64,000 nt of DNA, taken from the NCBI RefSeq assembly GCF_026712185.1, contig NZ_JAPPUX010000001.1, positions 186,001 to 250,000 of the forward strand, given 5' to 3'. Position 1 is the stretch's first letter. Each line of letters begins with the position of its first letter. Positions 53,860-62,875 of this stretch are shown piece by piece. Below the pieces are notes generated by a model. It did not search any database. It saw nothing but the letters and a program-made list of their open reading frames with translations, and was not told the DNA's origin. Source of the DNA: Nocardioides pini. GTDB taxonomy: Bacteria; Actinomycetota; Actinomycetes; Propionibacteriales; Nocardioidaceae. The translations under genes and the position numbers were made by a program.

Positions 53860-54149
53860 CCCAGTACATCGTCCTCTCGGCGATCCTCTTCACGATCGGC
53901 TGCGTGGGTGTCCTCACGCGCCGCAACGCCATCGTGGTGTTCATGTGCATCGAGCTGATGCTGAACGCCTGCAACCTGGCGTTCGTGGCCTTCGCCCGTC
54001 AGCACGGCAACCTCGACGGCCAGATCACCGCCTTCTTCGTGATGGTGGTGGCGGCGGCCGAGGTCGTGATCGGGCTCGCGATCATCATGACCATCTTCCG
54101 CACCCGACGCTCGGCCTCGGTCGACGACGCCAGCCTGCTGAAGTACTGA
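53856..54149 (+). CDS. nuoK: NADH-quinone oxidoreductase subunit K
   Basis: 97-residue, three-span antiporter-like subunit; conserved Glu in [15 protein letters not shown] and [13 protein letters not shown] on the proton path. It is followed after 10 bases by nuoL. Confidence 0.96.
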   Translation: MTQYIVLSAILFTIGCVGVLTRRNAIVVFMCIELMLNACNLAFVAFARQHGNLDGQITAFFVMVVAAAEVVIGLAIIMTIFRTRRSASVDDASLLKY

Positions 54150-54159
54150 GGGAGAGCTC

Positions 54160-56154
54160 GTGAACCTGTTGTCCCACTCGGTCCTCGCTGCCGGCCTGCC
54201 GATGGCCGAGGAGGGCGGCCACGCGCCCGTGGTCGCGCCCGACATGGGCGCGGGCGGCGTGTTCGACCTGCTCTGGCTGGTCATCGCGCTCCCGGCGCTC
54301 GGCGCCGTCCTGCTGCTCGGCGTCGCACCGTTCCTGCCGACCTCGCTGAGGGCCGCCGCCGACAAGCACGGCCACCTCCTCGGCACCGCGATGGCGGCGC
54401 TGTCCTTCGTGCTCAGCCTCGTGCTGTTCTTCGCGCTGCTGGGTCGTGACGCCGAGTCGCGCCAGGTCGGCCAGCACCTGTGGACCTGGTTCGAGACCGG
54501 CTCGCTGACGGTCGGCATGGACCTGCTCTACGACCAGCTGTCCGCTCTGTTCCTGCTGCTGATCACCGGCGTCGGGTCCCTGATCCATCTCTACGCCATC
54601 GGCTACATGGAGCACGACCCCCGTCGCCGCCGCTTCTTCGGCTACCTCAACCTGTTCGTCGCGGCGATGCTCGTGCTCGTCATGTCGGCCAACTTCGTGG
54701 GCCTGTTCCTGGGCTGGGAGGGCGTCGGCCTGGCGTCGTACCTCCTCATCGGGTTCTGGCAGCACAAGCCGTCGGCCGCTGCCGCCGCCAAGAAGGCGTT
54801 CGTCATCAACCGGGTCGGCGACATCGGCCTGTCGCTGGCGATCGCCCTCATGTTCGCCACCTTCGGCACCGCCGACTTCGGTGGCGTCAGCGAGCTGGCG
54901 GGCGAGGCGAGCCAGAGCACCCTCAACGCGCTCGGCCTGCTGCTCCTGCTCGGCGCGTGCGGCAAGTCCGCGCAGGTGCCGCTGCAGGCGTGGCTGCTCG
55001 ACGCCATGGAGGGCCCGACCCCGGTCTCGGCCCTCATCCACGCGGCGACCATGGTCACCGCCGGCGTCTACCTCGTCGTGCGCTCCAACTTCATCTACGA
55101 CCTCACGCCGGTTGCCCAGACCGCGGTCGTCGTCGTCGCCACCGTCACGCTCCTGTGGGGTGCGATCCTCGGTTGCGCCAAGGACGACATCAAGAAGGCC
55201 CTGGCCGGGTCGACGATGAGCCAGATCGGCTACATGATGCTCGCCGCGGGCCTCGGCCCCGTGGGCTACCCGTTCGCGATCTTCCACCTGCTCACGCACG
55301 GCTTCTTCAAGGCCAACATGTTCCTCGGTGCCGGGTCGGTCATGCACGGGATGAACGACGACGTCGACATGCGCCACTACGGCGCGCTCCGCAAGGCGAT
55401 GCCGGTCACCTTCCTGACCTTCGCGATGGGCTACCTCGCCATCATCGGCTTCCCGGGCTTCTCCGGGTTCTGGTCCAAGGACCGGATCATCGAGACCGCG
55501 CTCGCCGACAACCTCCTCGTCGGCGTCCTCGCCCTCGTCGGTGCCGGCATCACCGGCTTCTACATGACCCGCCTCATGCTGATGACCTTCTTCACCAGCA
55601 AGCGGTGGGAGCCTGACGTCCACCCGCACGAGTCGCCCAAGGTGATGACGGTCCCGCTGATCGTGCTGGCCGCGCTGTCGGTCCTCGGCGGCATCCTGCT
55701 GTTCAACGACTGGATCGTCACCTGGCTCGAGCCGGTGACCGGTCAGGTCGAGCACCACGAGCCGCCGTTGCCGGCGCTCGTGATCACGCTGATCATCACC
55801 GCCGTCGTCGCGCTCGGCGTGGCCGCCGCCTGGTTCCTGGTGGGCAGGCGCGAGGTCCCGCGCGAGGCCCCCCAGGACGTGTCGTTCGCGACCCGGGCCG
55901 CCCGCGCCGACCTCTACGGCGACGCGATCAACGACGCGGTCGTCGTACGACCCGGAGCCGAGCTCGTCGGTGGCCTGACCACCTTCGACCGCGTCGGCGT
56001 CGACGGTGCGGTCGAGGGCGGCTCGGCCGCCGTCGCCGGCCTGTCCACGACGATGCGCCGCGTCCAGAACGGCTTCGTCCGCTCCTACGCCCTGTCCCTC
56101 CTCGGTGGCGCCCTGCTGGTCGTCCTCGCTCTGCTGGCGGTGAACCTCGGATGA
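54160..56154 (+). CDS. nuoL: NADH-quinone oxidoreductase subunit L
   Basis: Large Mrp-antiporter-like proton channel, 664 residues. Seen: [55 protein letters not shown] and the long C-terminal lateral helix and span. GGAGAG precedes GTG 54160. ATGA overlap with nuoM. Confidence 0.95.
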   Translation: MNLLSHSVLAAGLPMAEEGGHAPVVAPDMGAGGVFDLLWLVIALPALGAVLLLGVAPFLPTSLRAAADKHGHLLGTAMAALSFVLSLVLFFALLGRDAESRQVGQHLWTWFETGSLTVGMDLLYDQLSALFLLLITGVGSLIHLYAIGYMEHDPRRRRFFGYLNLFVAAMLVLVMSANFVGLFLGWEGVGLASYLLIGFWQHKPSAAAAAKKAFVINRVGDIGLSLAIALMFATFGTADFGGVSELAGEASQSTLNALGLLLLLGACGKSAQVPLQAWLLDAMEGPTPVSALIHAATMVTAGVYLVVRSNFIYDLTPVAQTAVVVVATVTLLWGAILGCAKDDIKKALAGSTMSQIGYMMLAAGLGPVGYPFAIFHLLTHGFFKANMFLGAGSVMHGMNDDVDMRHYGALRKAMPVTFLTFAMGYLAIIGFPGFSGFWSKDRIIETALADNLLVGVLALVGAGITGFYMTRLMLMTFFTSKRWEPDVHPHESPKVMTVPLIVLAALSVLGGILLFNDWIVTWLEPVTGQVEHHEPPLPALVITLIITAVVALGVAAAWFLVGRREVPREAPQDVSFATRAARADLYGDAINDAVVVRPGAELVGGLTTFDRVGVDGAVEGGSAAVAGLSTTMRRVQNGFVRSYALSLLGGALLVVLALLAVNLG

Positions 56155-57638
56155 TCCTGACTGTCCTGATCCTGCTGCCGCTCGTCGGCGCCCTCGTCAC
56201 GGCCGTCGTGCCGGCCGCGGTCGCGCGGCTGGTCGGCCTCGGCTTCGCCGCCGCGACCCTCGTCGCCGGCATCGTGGCCGCCACGCAGTACCACGTCGGC
56301 GACGGCATGCAGCTCACCGAGACCTACACGTGGATCGACTCGCTGGGCGTCCACTACGCGCTCGGCGTCGACGGCCTCGGCCTGCTGATGGTCCTGCTCA
56401 CGGTCGTCCTCGTGCCGATCGTGATGCTCGCCGGCTGGCACGAGGCGGACGCCCCGGGCAACAACGGCGCCAAGGCGTTCTTCGCCTGGACCCTGGGCCT
56501 CGAGGCCATGTCGCTGGCCGTCTTCACCGCCACCGACGTGCTGCTCTTCTACGTCGTGTTCGAGGCGACGCTCATCCCGGCCTACTTCCTCATCGGCGGC
56601 TTCGGCCGCGCCGGACGGGGACGTGCCGCGACCAAGTTCCTCATCTACCAGCTCGCCGGCGGGCTCATCATGCTCGCCTCGGTGATCGGGCTCTACGTGG
56701 TCTCCGCCGACGCGGGCAACCCGAGCTTCCTCATCAGCGACCTCGCCGCGCTCGACATCGACGAGACCACGCAGCGCTGGCTGTTCGTCGGCTTCTTCAT
56801 CGCCTTCGCCATCAAGGCGCCGATGTTCCCGGTCCACACGTGGCTGGCCGACACGACGGAGAAGGCGACCACCGGCACCTCGGTGCTGCTGGTCTGCATC
56901 CTCGACAAGATCGGAACGTTCGGCATGCTGCGCTTCTGCCTCGGGCTGCTGCCCGACGCCTCGCAGTGGGCGACGCCGGTCGTGATCGTGCTCGCGCTGA
57001 TCTCGATCATCTACGGCGCGCTGGTGGCCATCGGCCAGGACGACGTCCTGCGCCTGATCGGCCTCACGTCGCTCTCGCACTTCGGCTTCATCGTGCTGGG
57101 CATCTTCGTGTTCAGCTCGAACGGCAGCTCCGGTGCGATCCTCTACATGGTCAACCACGGCATCGCGACGGCGCTGATGTTCCTCGTCGCCGGGTTCCTC
57201 ATCCGCCGGACCGGCACCGCCTCGATCCGCGAGATGGGCGGTGTCGAGAAGGCAGCCCCGGTGCTCGCCGGCTTCTTCCTGGTCGGGGGCCTCGCCGCGG
57301 CCGGCCTCCCCGGCCTGTCGCCGTTCGTCTCCGAGATGCTCGTCATCATCGCCGCGTTCGACCACCACTGGGTGGTCGGCTCGGTCGCCGTCCTCGCCAT
57401 CGTCCTGGCCGCGTTCTACGCGCTCTGGATGTACCAGCGGACGATGACCGGTCCCGACCGTGTCGGCGCGGCGCCGGTGGTCGACCTCGACCGGCGTGAG
57501 GTCGGCATCCTCGCCCCGCTGCTGCTCGCGCTCCTGCTGTTCGGCTTCTACCCGATGCCGCTGCTCGACGTCATCAACCCGTTCGTCCACGACTCGCTCG
57601 CGAGCGTGGGCATCGGCCAGGAGGGTGGTCCCCAGTGA
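56151..57638 (+). CDS. nuoM: NADH-quinone oxidoreductase subunit M
   Basis: Second antiporter-like subunit, 495 residues, about 14 spans: [20 protein letters not shown] (conserved Glu), [33 protein letters not shown] overlap with nuoN. Confidence 0.95.
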   Translation: MILTVLILLPLVGALVTAVVPAAVARLVGLGFAAATLVAGIVAATQYHVGDGMQLTETYTWIDSLGVHYALGVDGLGLLMVLLTVVLVPIVMLAGWHEADAPGNNGAKAFFAWTLGLEAMSLAVFTATDVLLFYVVFEATLIPAYFLIGGFGRAGRGRAATKFLIYQLAGGLIMLASVIGLYVVSADAGNPSFLISDLAALDIDETTQRWLFVGFFIAFAIKAPMFPVHTWLADTTEKATTGTSVLLVCILDKIGTFGMLRFCLGLLPDASQWATPVVIVLALISIIYGALVAIGQDDVLRLIGLTSLSHFGFIVLGIFVFSSNGSSGAILYMVNHGIATALMFLVAGFLIRRTGTASIREMGGVEKAAPVLAGFFLVGGLAAAGLPGLSPFVSEMLVIIAAFDHHWVVGSVAVLAIVLAAFYALWMYQRTMTGPDRVGAAPVVDLDRREVGILAPLLLALLLFGFYPMPLLDVINPFVHDSLASVGIGQEGGPQ

Positions 57639-59227
57639 CCGAGTTCGTGAAGCCCAGCATCGAGTACTTCGAGCTCTGGCCGCTGCTGGTCGTCTTCGGC
57701 GCCGCCTGCCTCGGCGTCGTCGTCGAGGCGTTCCTCCCGCGCTCGGTCCGCTACACCGCCCAGGTCGTGCTGGCCCTCGGTGGCCTCGTGCTCGCGCTGG
57801 TCGGCGTCGTGCTCGTCGGCCAGGACGTTCCGGAGTACGACGACGGCGCCGCGCGCGGCGTGCTCGCCGTCGGCGGGACGATCGCGGTCGACGGGCCCAG
57901 CCTCTTCATCTGGGGCCTCGTCCTCGCGCTGGCCATCGCCGGCGTGCTGCTCTTCGCCGAGCGGCAGCTCGACGGCGGGGTGTCGGCGTTCGCCGGCCAG
58001 GCCGCCGCCGTACCGGGCACCGACGCGGAGGCGGCGTCGATCGCGGCCAACCGCGAGCACACCGAGGTCTACCCGCTGCTGATGTTCGCGGTCTTCGGCA
58101 TGATGCTCTTCCCGGCGGCCAACGACCTGCTGACGATGTTCGTCGGCCTCGAGGTGCTGTCGCTGCCGCTCTACCTGCTGAGCGGCCTCGCGCGCCGCCG
58201 CCGCCTGCTCAGCCAGGAGGCCGCGCTCAAGTACTTCCTGCTCGGCGCCTTCTCGTCCGGCTTCTTCCTCTACGGCGCGGCGCTGGTCTACGGCTTCGCC
58301 GGCTCGCTCGACTTCGCCTCGATCAACGAGGCCGTCCGCAACGACGTCGGCAGCCAGTCCCTGCTCCTCATCGGCACCGGCCTGCTCTCGGTCGGCCTGC
58401 TCTTCAAGGTCGGCGCCGTGCCGTTCCAGGCCTGGACGCCCGACGTCTACCAGGGCGCCCCGACCCCCGTCACCGCCTTCATGGCGGCCGGCACCAAGGT
58501 CGCGGCCTTCGGCGCGATCATGCGCCTGTTCTACGTCGCCCTCGGCGCGGACCGGTGGTCGTGGCAGCCGATGCTGTGGATCATCGCGGTCCTGTCGATG
58601 TTCGTGGGCGCCGCGCTGGCCATCACGCAGACCGACATCAAGCGGCTGCTGGCGTACTCGTCCGTCGCCCACACCGGCTTCATCCTCACCGGTGTCCTCG
58701 GCCTCCAGGCATCCGACCAGCTCGCCGTCGGCGAGATCAGCTCGGTGCAGGCCGTGCTCTTCTACCTCGCCACCTACGGCTTCGCGACGATCGGCGCCTT
58801 CGCCGTGGTCAGCCTGGTGCGCGACAGCGGCGGCGAGACCACCGCCATCGACCGCTGGGCCGGCCTCGGCAAGGAGTCGCCGGTGGTGGCGGCGGTGTTC
58901 GCCTTCTTCCTGCTGGCGATGGCGGGCATCCCGCTCACGTCCGGCTTCGTGGGCAAGCTCGCGGTCTTCTCGGTGGCCCTGGCGGCCGGCGCCTGGCCGG
59001 TCGTCGTGGCGGCCGTCCTCGCCAGCATCATCGCGGCGTTCCTCTACGTCCGGGTCATCAAGGTCATGTACTTCGACAAGCCCGTCGGCGACGGTCCGAG
59101 CGTGGCGTACCCGTCGGTGCTGACCGCGACGACCATCGCCGTCGGTGCCGCGATCACCCTCGTGCTCGGCGTGCTGCCGGGCCCGGTGCTGGATCTGGCG
59201 GCGGTTGCGGGAGAATTCATCAGGTGA
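57635..59227 (+). CDS. nuoN: NADH-quinone oxidoreductase subunit N
   Basis: Third antiporter-like subunit, 530 residues. FVGLEVLSLPLYLLSGLARR, KVGAVPFQAWTPDVYQGAPT and RLLAYSSVAHTGFILTG are typical. Its GTGA stop overlaps the start of the prenyl synthase gene, extending the operon beyond complex I. Confidence 0.95.
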   Translation: MTEFVKPSIEYFELWPLLVVFGAACLGVVVEAFLPRSVRYTAQVVLALGGLVLALVGVVLVGQDVPEYDDGAARGVLAVGGTIAVDGPSLFIWGLVLALAIAGVLLFAERQLDGGVSAFAGQAAAVPGTDAEAASIAANREHTEVYPLLMFAVFGMMLFPAANDLLTMFVGLEVLSLPLYLLSGLARRRRLLSQEAALKYFLLGAFSSGFFLYGAALVYGFAGSLDFASINEAVRNDVGSQSLLLIGTGLLSVGLLFKVGAVPFQAWTPDVYQGAPTPVTAFMAAGTKVAAFGAIMRLFYVALGADRWSWQPMLWIIAVLSMFVGAALAITQTDIKRLLAYSSVAHTGFILTGVLGLQASDQLAVGEISSVQAVLFYLATYGFATIGAFAVVSLVRDSGGETTAIDRWAGLGKESPVVAAVFAFFLLAMAGIPLTSGFVGKLAVFSVALAAGAWPVVVAAVLASIIAAFLYVRVIKVMYFDKPVGDGPSVAYPSVLTATTIAVGAAITLVLGVLPGPVLDLAAVAGEFIR

Positions 59228-60222
59228 CCGACTCGCCCCTCGCAATGCCCGTCGTCGACGCCGCTCTCCAGGAGCGGCTGGTCGAGCGGATGGCGCGCAT
59301 CGAGACGATGCTCGCCGACCACTGCCGGGGGCGCGCCCAGTTCGTCACGGAGGCCGCGACGCACCTGATGATGGCCGGCGGCAAGCGCTTCCGGCCGCTG
59401 CTGGTGCTGCTCGCGGCCGAGACCGGCCCGGACCCCGACGCGGAGGCGGTCGACACCGCCGCCTGCGTCGTCGAGCTCACCCACGTCGCCTCGCTCTACC
59501 ACGACGACGTGATGGACGAGGCGGCCCTGCGCCGCGGCGCCCGCACGGCCAACGCGCGGTGGGACAACAACGTCGCCATCCTCACCGGCGACTTCCTCTT
59601 CGGACGCTCCTCGGAGCTCACCGCCGAGCTGGGGCCGGAGGCGGTCCTCATCCAGGCCCGCACCTTCACCCGGCTCGTCGAGGGCCAGATCATGGAGACC
59701 GTCCCGCCGGGCCCGGGCGAGGACCCGCTGGCGCACTACCTCGACGTCGTCGCCGGCAAGACCGGCTCCCTGATCGCCACGTCCGCCCGCTACGGCGCGA
59801 TGTTCAGCGGCGCTCGCCCCGAGGTGGTGGAGGCCCTGAGCTCCTACGGCGAGATCGTCGGCTCGGCCTTCCAGCTCACCGACGACATCCTCGACATCGC
59901 CTCCGAGTCCGACGCCTCCGGCAAGACGCCCGGCACGGACCTGCGCGAGGGCGTACCCACCCTCCCCGTGCTCATGGCGCAGGCCTCCACCGACCCCGCC
60001 GACGCCCGCCTGCTGTCGCTCCTCGGCCGTCCGCTGACCGACGACGCCGAGCACGCCGAGGCCCTCGAACTGATGCGCCGCCACCCGGCCATGGAGCAGG
60101 CGCGCGACCACGTGCTGGCCGAGGCCGCCCGCGCCAAGAAGCTCCTCGAGGCCCTCGACCCCGGCCCCGTCCGCACGGCCCTGGAGTCCTTCGCCGACAT
60201 CGTCGCGACCCGCTCCTCCTGA
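59224..60222 (+). CDS. Long-chain polyprenyl diphosphate synthase
   Basis: Elongates prenyl diphosphates with isopentenyl diphosphate; 332 residues. First aspartate motif LYHDDVMDEA (D94, D95, D98), GGKRFRPLL near 52-60 and second motif FQLTDDILDIAS. The four residues before the first motif are small or aromatic (ASLY), as in long-chain (C35 to C50) enzymes. By context it makes the menaquinone tail used by MenA. It is coupled to nuoN by a 4-base overlap, so complex I and its quinone tail are made from one message. Confidence 0.9.
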   Translation: MTDSPLAMPVVDAALQERLVERMARIETMLADHCRGRAQFVTEAATHLMMAGGKRFRPLLVLLAAETGPDPDAEAVDTAACVVELTHVASLYHDDVMDEAALRRGARTANARWDNNVAILTGDFLFGRSSELTAELGPEAVLIQARTFTRLVEGQIMETVPPGPGEDPLAHYLDVVAGKTGSLIATSARYGAMFSGARPEVVEALSSYGEIVGSAFQLTDDILDIASESDASGKTPGTDLREGVPTLPVLMAQASTDPADARLLSLLGRPLTDDAEHAEALELMRRHPAMEQARDHVLAEAARAKKLLEALDPGPVRTALESFADIVATRSS

Positions 60223-60224
60223 TC

Positions 60225-60264
60225 ACCGGTGGGCGGTGGCTGAGCCACCTTCCGGGCCGCCGGT
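60225..60264. terminator. Terminator between the prenyl synthase and rarD genes
   Basis: Inner stem GGTGG-ctgag-CCACC (60235-60249); outer ACCGG...CGG pairs with CCGCCGGT with a 4-base bulge, followed by TTTG. Serves the end of the long nuo transcript. Confidence 0.5.
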
Positions 60265-60297
60265 TTGTGGGTGGCGCACCGCTCGACCGCGCGGGGC

Positions 60298-61206
60298 TCA
60301 GACGGCGCTGGCCTGCGCGACGAGCCGCAGCTGGCGGCGGCGGTGGTTGAGCGCCTCCACGGTGAAGATCGCCAGCGCGACCCAGACCAGGCCGAAGCCG
60401 ATCCAGCGGCTGGCGGGCATGGCCTCCTCGAAGACCAGGATGCCGAGGGCGAACTGGATGGTGGGCGCGAGGTACTGCAGCAGCCCGAGCGAGACCATCG
60501 AGACCCGGATCGCGGCGGCGCCGAAGAGCATCAGCGGGACCGCGGTGATGACGCCGGTCGTGGTGAAGAGGAGCGCGTGCCCGGCACCGTGGCTGCCGAA
60601 GCTCGACTCGCCGGTGGCGACCAGCCACACGACGTACGACGCCGCGAACGGCGCGATGATCAAGGTCTCCAGCGTGATGCTCTCCACGGCTCCGACACCC
60701 GCCTGCTTCTTGAGCAGGCCGTAGGTGCCGAAGGAGAACGCGAGGACCAGCGCCACCCAGGGCGGGCGCCCGTAGTCGACGGTGAGGACGACGACCGCGA
60801 CGAACGCGATGGCCATCGCGATCCACTGCAACCGCCGCAGGTGCTCGCCGAGGACGACCACGCCCATCAGCACGGTCACGAGCGGGTTGATGAAATAGCC
60901 CAGCGAGGTCTCGACGACGCGGCCGTTGTTGACCCCCCAGATGTAGCCGCCCCAGTTGACCGTGATGACGACCGCCGCGCCGCTGATGAGGAGCAGCCGG
61001 CGGCGGTCGCGCAGCAGCGCGCGGAAGTGCCCCGTGCGGCGCGCCAGCACGAGGATGACGAGCATCGTGAGCACCGACCAGACGATGCGGTGGGCGAGGA
61101 TCTCGAGCGCCCCGGCAGGCTGGAGCAGCGTCCAGTAGAGGGGGAAGGTGCCCCAGAGGATGTAGGCCAGCGCGCCGAAGATCAGTCCGCGTCGGCTATC
61201 TGGCAC
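60298..61206 (-). CDS. rarD: RarD-type EamA membrane transporter
   Basis: 302 residues, ten membrane spans in two EamA repeats; GALAYILWGTFPLYWTLLQP near the N-terminus and NWGGYIWGVNNGRVVETSLG are typical of RarD. Substrate unknown. GTG 61206 follows a TAGACT box by 6 bases. Confidence 0.9.
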   Translation of the reverse strand: MPDSRRGLIFGALAYILWGTFPLYWTLLQPAGALEILAHRIVWSVLTMLVILVLARRTGHFRALLRDRRRLLLISGAAVVITVNWGGYIWGVNNGRVVETSLGYFINPLVTVLMGVVVLGEHLRRLQWIAMAIAFVAVVVLTVDYGRPPWVALVLAFSFGTYGLLKKQAGVGAVESITLETLIIAPFAASYVVWLVATGESSFGSHGAGHALLFTTTGVITAVPLMLFGAAAIRVSMVSLGLLQYLAPTIQFALGILVFEEAMPASRWIGFGLVWVALAIFTVEALNHRRRQLRLVAQASAV

Positions 61207-61212
61207 TCCCGG

Positions 61213-61218
61213 AGTCTA
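61213..61218 (-). promoter_or_regulatory. -10 box TAGACT, leaderless start of rarD
   Basis: On the minus strand: TAGACT, CCGGGA, GTG 61206. Confidence 0.55.
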
Positions 61219-61306
61219 GGGGCGGCCGGTCGCCTACCATGGAGCGGCCTCGGGGTGCGGACCCCGCAGGCCGGAGAAGTCATCATCACTCGAGGGGGAA
61301 CTCACC

Positions 61307-61717
61307 ATGCGGACTGTCCGCACCGTCCTGGCGGCCCTGGTCGCCGCACTGCTCCTGGTCGGCGGGCTCAGCACGAGCGCCGGCGCCGGGTCGCTTCCGA
61401 AGCGGATCATCGACGAGGTGCCGCCGAAGACCAAGCAGGTCTCCTACAACGCGTTCAAGCTCAAGGGCACGGTGATGGAGCCGCAGGTCGACGGCACCCT
61501 GCTGCCCTACGCCAACCAGAAGGTGAAGATCCTCAAGAAGGCGTGCGGCTCCTGCAAGTGGAAGACCGTGAAGAAGGTCAAGACCAACGACAGCGGCGTC
61601 TTCAAGACCCGCATCTACGCCCCGGACAGGGGTCGCTGGAAGTGGCGCTCGAAGGTCGACCACTCCGACGGCTTCGGCAACACCAAGGGCAAGGTCTGGA
61701 CGCTCTACTTCGACTGA
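61307..61717 (+). CDS. Small secreted basic protein
   Basis: 136 residues: signal peptide (MRTVRTVLAALVAALLLVGG to about AGA), then a lysine-rich mature part with two cysteines three apart (KKACGSCKW) and strand-like segments (VSYNAFKLKGTVMEPQ, VWTLYFD). Looks like a single beta-sandwich; no family recognised. GAGGGGG at 61292-61298 lies 8 bases before the ATG. A TACCAT at 61235-61240 may be the -10 box. Confidence 0.7.
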   Translation: MRTVRTVLAALVAALLLVGGLSTSAGAGSLPKRIIDEVPPKTKQVSYNAFKLKGTVMEPQVDGTLLPYANQKVKILKKACGSCKWKTVKKVKTNDSGVFKTRIYAPDRGRWKWRSKVDHSDGFGNTKGKVWTLYFD

Positions 61718-61741
61718 GCCCCGGTCACCCCGCCCCGACGA

Positions 61742-62875
61742 TCAGAGGATCGTCCAGGTGTCGCCGCCGCCGATCAGCGCCGCCAGACGGGCGGAGCGGT
61801 CGGCGGTGGCGTCATTTCCGGCCGCGTCGGCGGCCGTGGCGAGCTGCTCGCGGGCCTGGTCGTCGTACGTCGGTCGCTGCACCTGGCGGAACACGCCGAT
61901 CGGCGAGGTGTTGAGGTAGCCGGAGTCGGTGAGCCGCGAGATCGCGAAGGCCATCGTCGGGTCGTCGTTGTGGGCGTCGTGGACCAGGATGTCCGCGGCG
62001 TCCACGTCAGCGGTCGCGACCACCGCGACGCCACCGGTCGCGGCGTCGCGCACGAGGGCCTTCGCGCCCTTGCCCGCCATCGGCCCGTCCTCGAGCGTGG
62101 AGCCGAAGGTGATCTGCTCGCCGTGGACGAGCGGGATGATCGCGTCGGCCTTGGTCTCCGGCGACTTGATCGCGTCGAAGGCGCCGTCGTTGAAGATCGG
62201 GCAGTTCTGGTAGATCTCGACCAGCGACGTGCCGCGGTGCGCGGCCGCGGCGGCGAGCACCGAGGTGAGGTGCTTGCGGTCGGAGTCGATGGTGCGCGCG
62301 ACGAACGACGCCTCGGCGCCGAGGGCCAGCGACACCGGGTTGAACGGGTGGTCGAGCGAGCCCATCGGGGTCGACTTGGTGATCTTGCCGGTCTCCGAGG
62401 TGGGGGAGTACTGGCCCTTGGTCAGGCCGTAGATGCGGTTGTTGAAGAGCAGGATCGTCATGTTGACGTTGCGTCGCAGCGCGTGGATCAGGTGGTTGCC
62501 GCCGATCGACAGCGCGTCGCCGTCTCCCGTGACGACCCACACCGACAGGTCCTCGCGCGCCGTGGCGATGCCCGTCGCGATCGACGGCGCCCGGCCGTGG
62601 ATCGAGTGCATGCCGTAGGTGTCGAGGTAGTAAGGGAAGCGCGAGGAGCAGCCGATGCCGGAGACGAACACGATGTTCTCGCGGCGCAGGCCGAGGTCGG
62701 GCAGGAAGGACTGGACGGCCTTGAGCACGGCGTAGTCGCCGCACCCGGGGCACCAGCGCACCTCCTGGTCGGAGGTGAAGTCCTTGCCGGTCTGCGGGCC
62801 GTCGGCAGCCGGCACCTGCTCGGTCCCGGAGCGCAGGCCGGGGAGGCCGAGGTCGGTCAGCGGAGAGGTGGTCAT
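61742..62875 (-). CDS. korB: 2-Oxoacid:ferredoxin oxidoreductase, beta subunit (KorB)
   Basis: Thiamine diphosphate and Fe-S subunit of an enzyme that decarboxylates a 2-oxoacid, probably 2-oxoglutarate, to the acyl-CoA with ferredoxin as acceptor. 377 residues: RWCPGCGDYAVLKAVQ, SGIGCSSRFPYY, VVTGDGDALSIGGNH and FNNRIYGLTKGQYSPTS (ThDP/Mg region). Its ATG shares one base with the korA stop (TGATG). Confidence 0.9.
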   Translation of the reverse strand: MTTSPLTDLGLPGLRSGTEQVPAADGPQTGKDFTSDQEVRWCPGCGDYAVLKAVQSFLPDLGLRRENIVFVSGIGCSSRFPYYLDTYGMHSIHGRAPSIATGIATAREDLSVWVVTGDGDALSIGGNHLIHALRRNVNMTILLFNNRIYGLTKGQYSPTSETGKITKSTPMGSLDHPFNPVSLALGAEASFVARTIDSDRKHLTSVLAAAAAHRGTSLVEIYQNCPIFNDGAFDAIKSPETKADAIIPLVHGEQITFGSTLEDGPMAGKGAKALVRDAATGGVAVVATADVDAADILVHDAHNDDPTMAFAISRLTDSGYLNTSPIGVFRQVQRPTYDDQAREQLATAADAAGNDATADRSARLAALIGGGDTWTIL

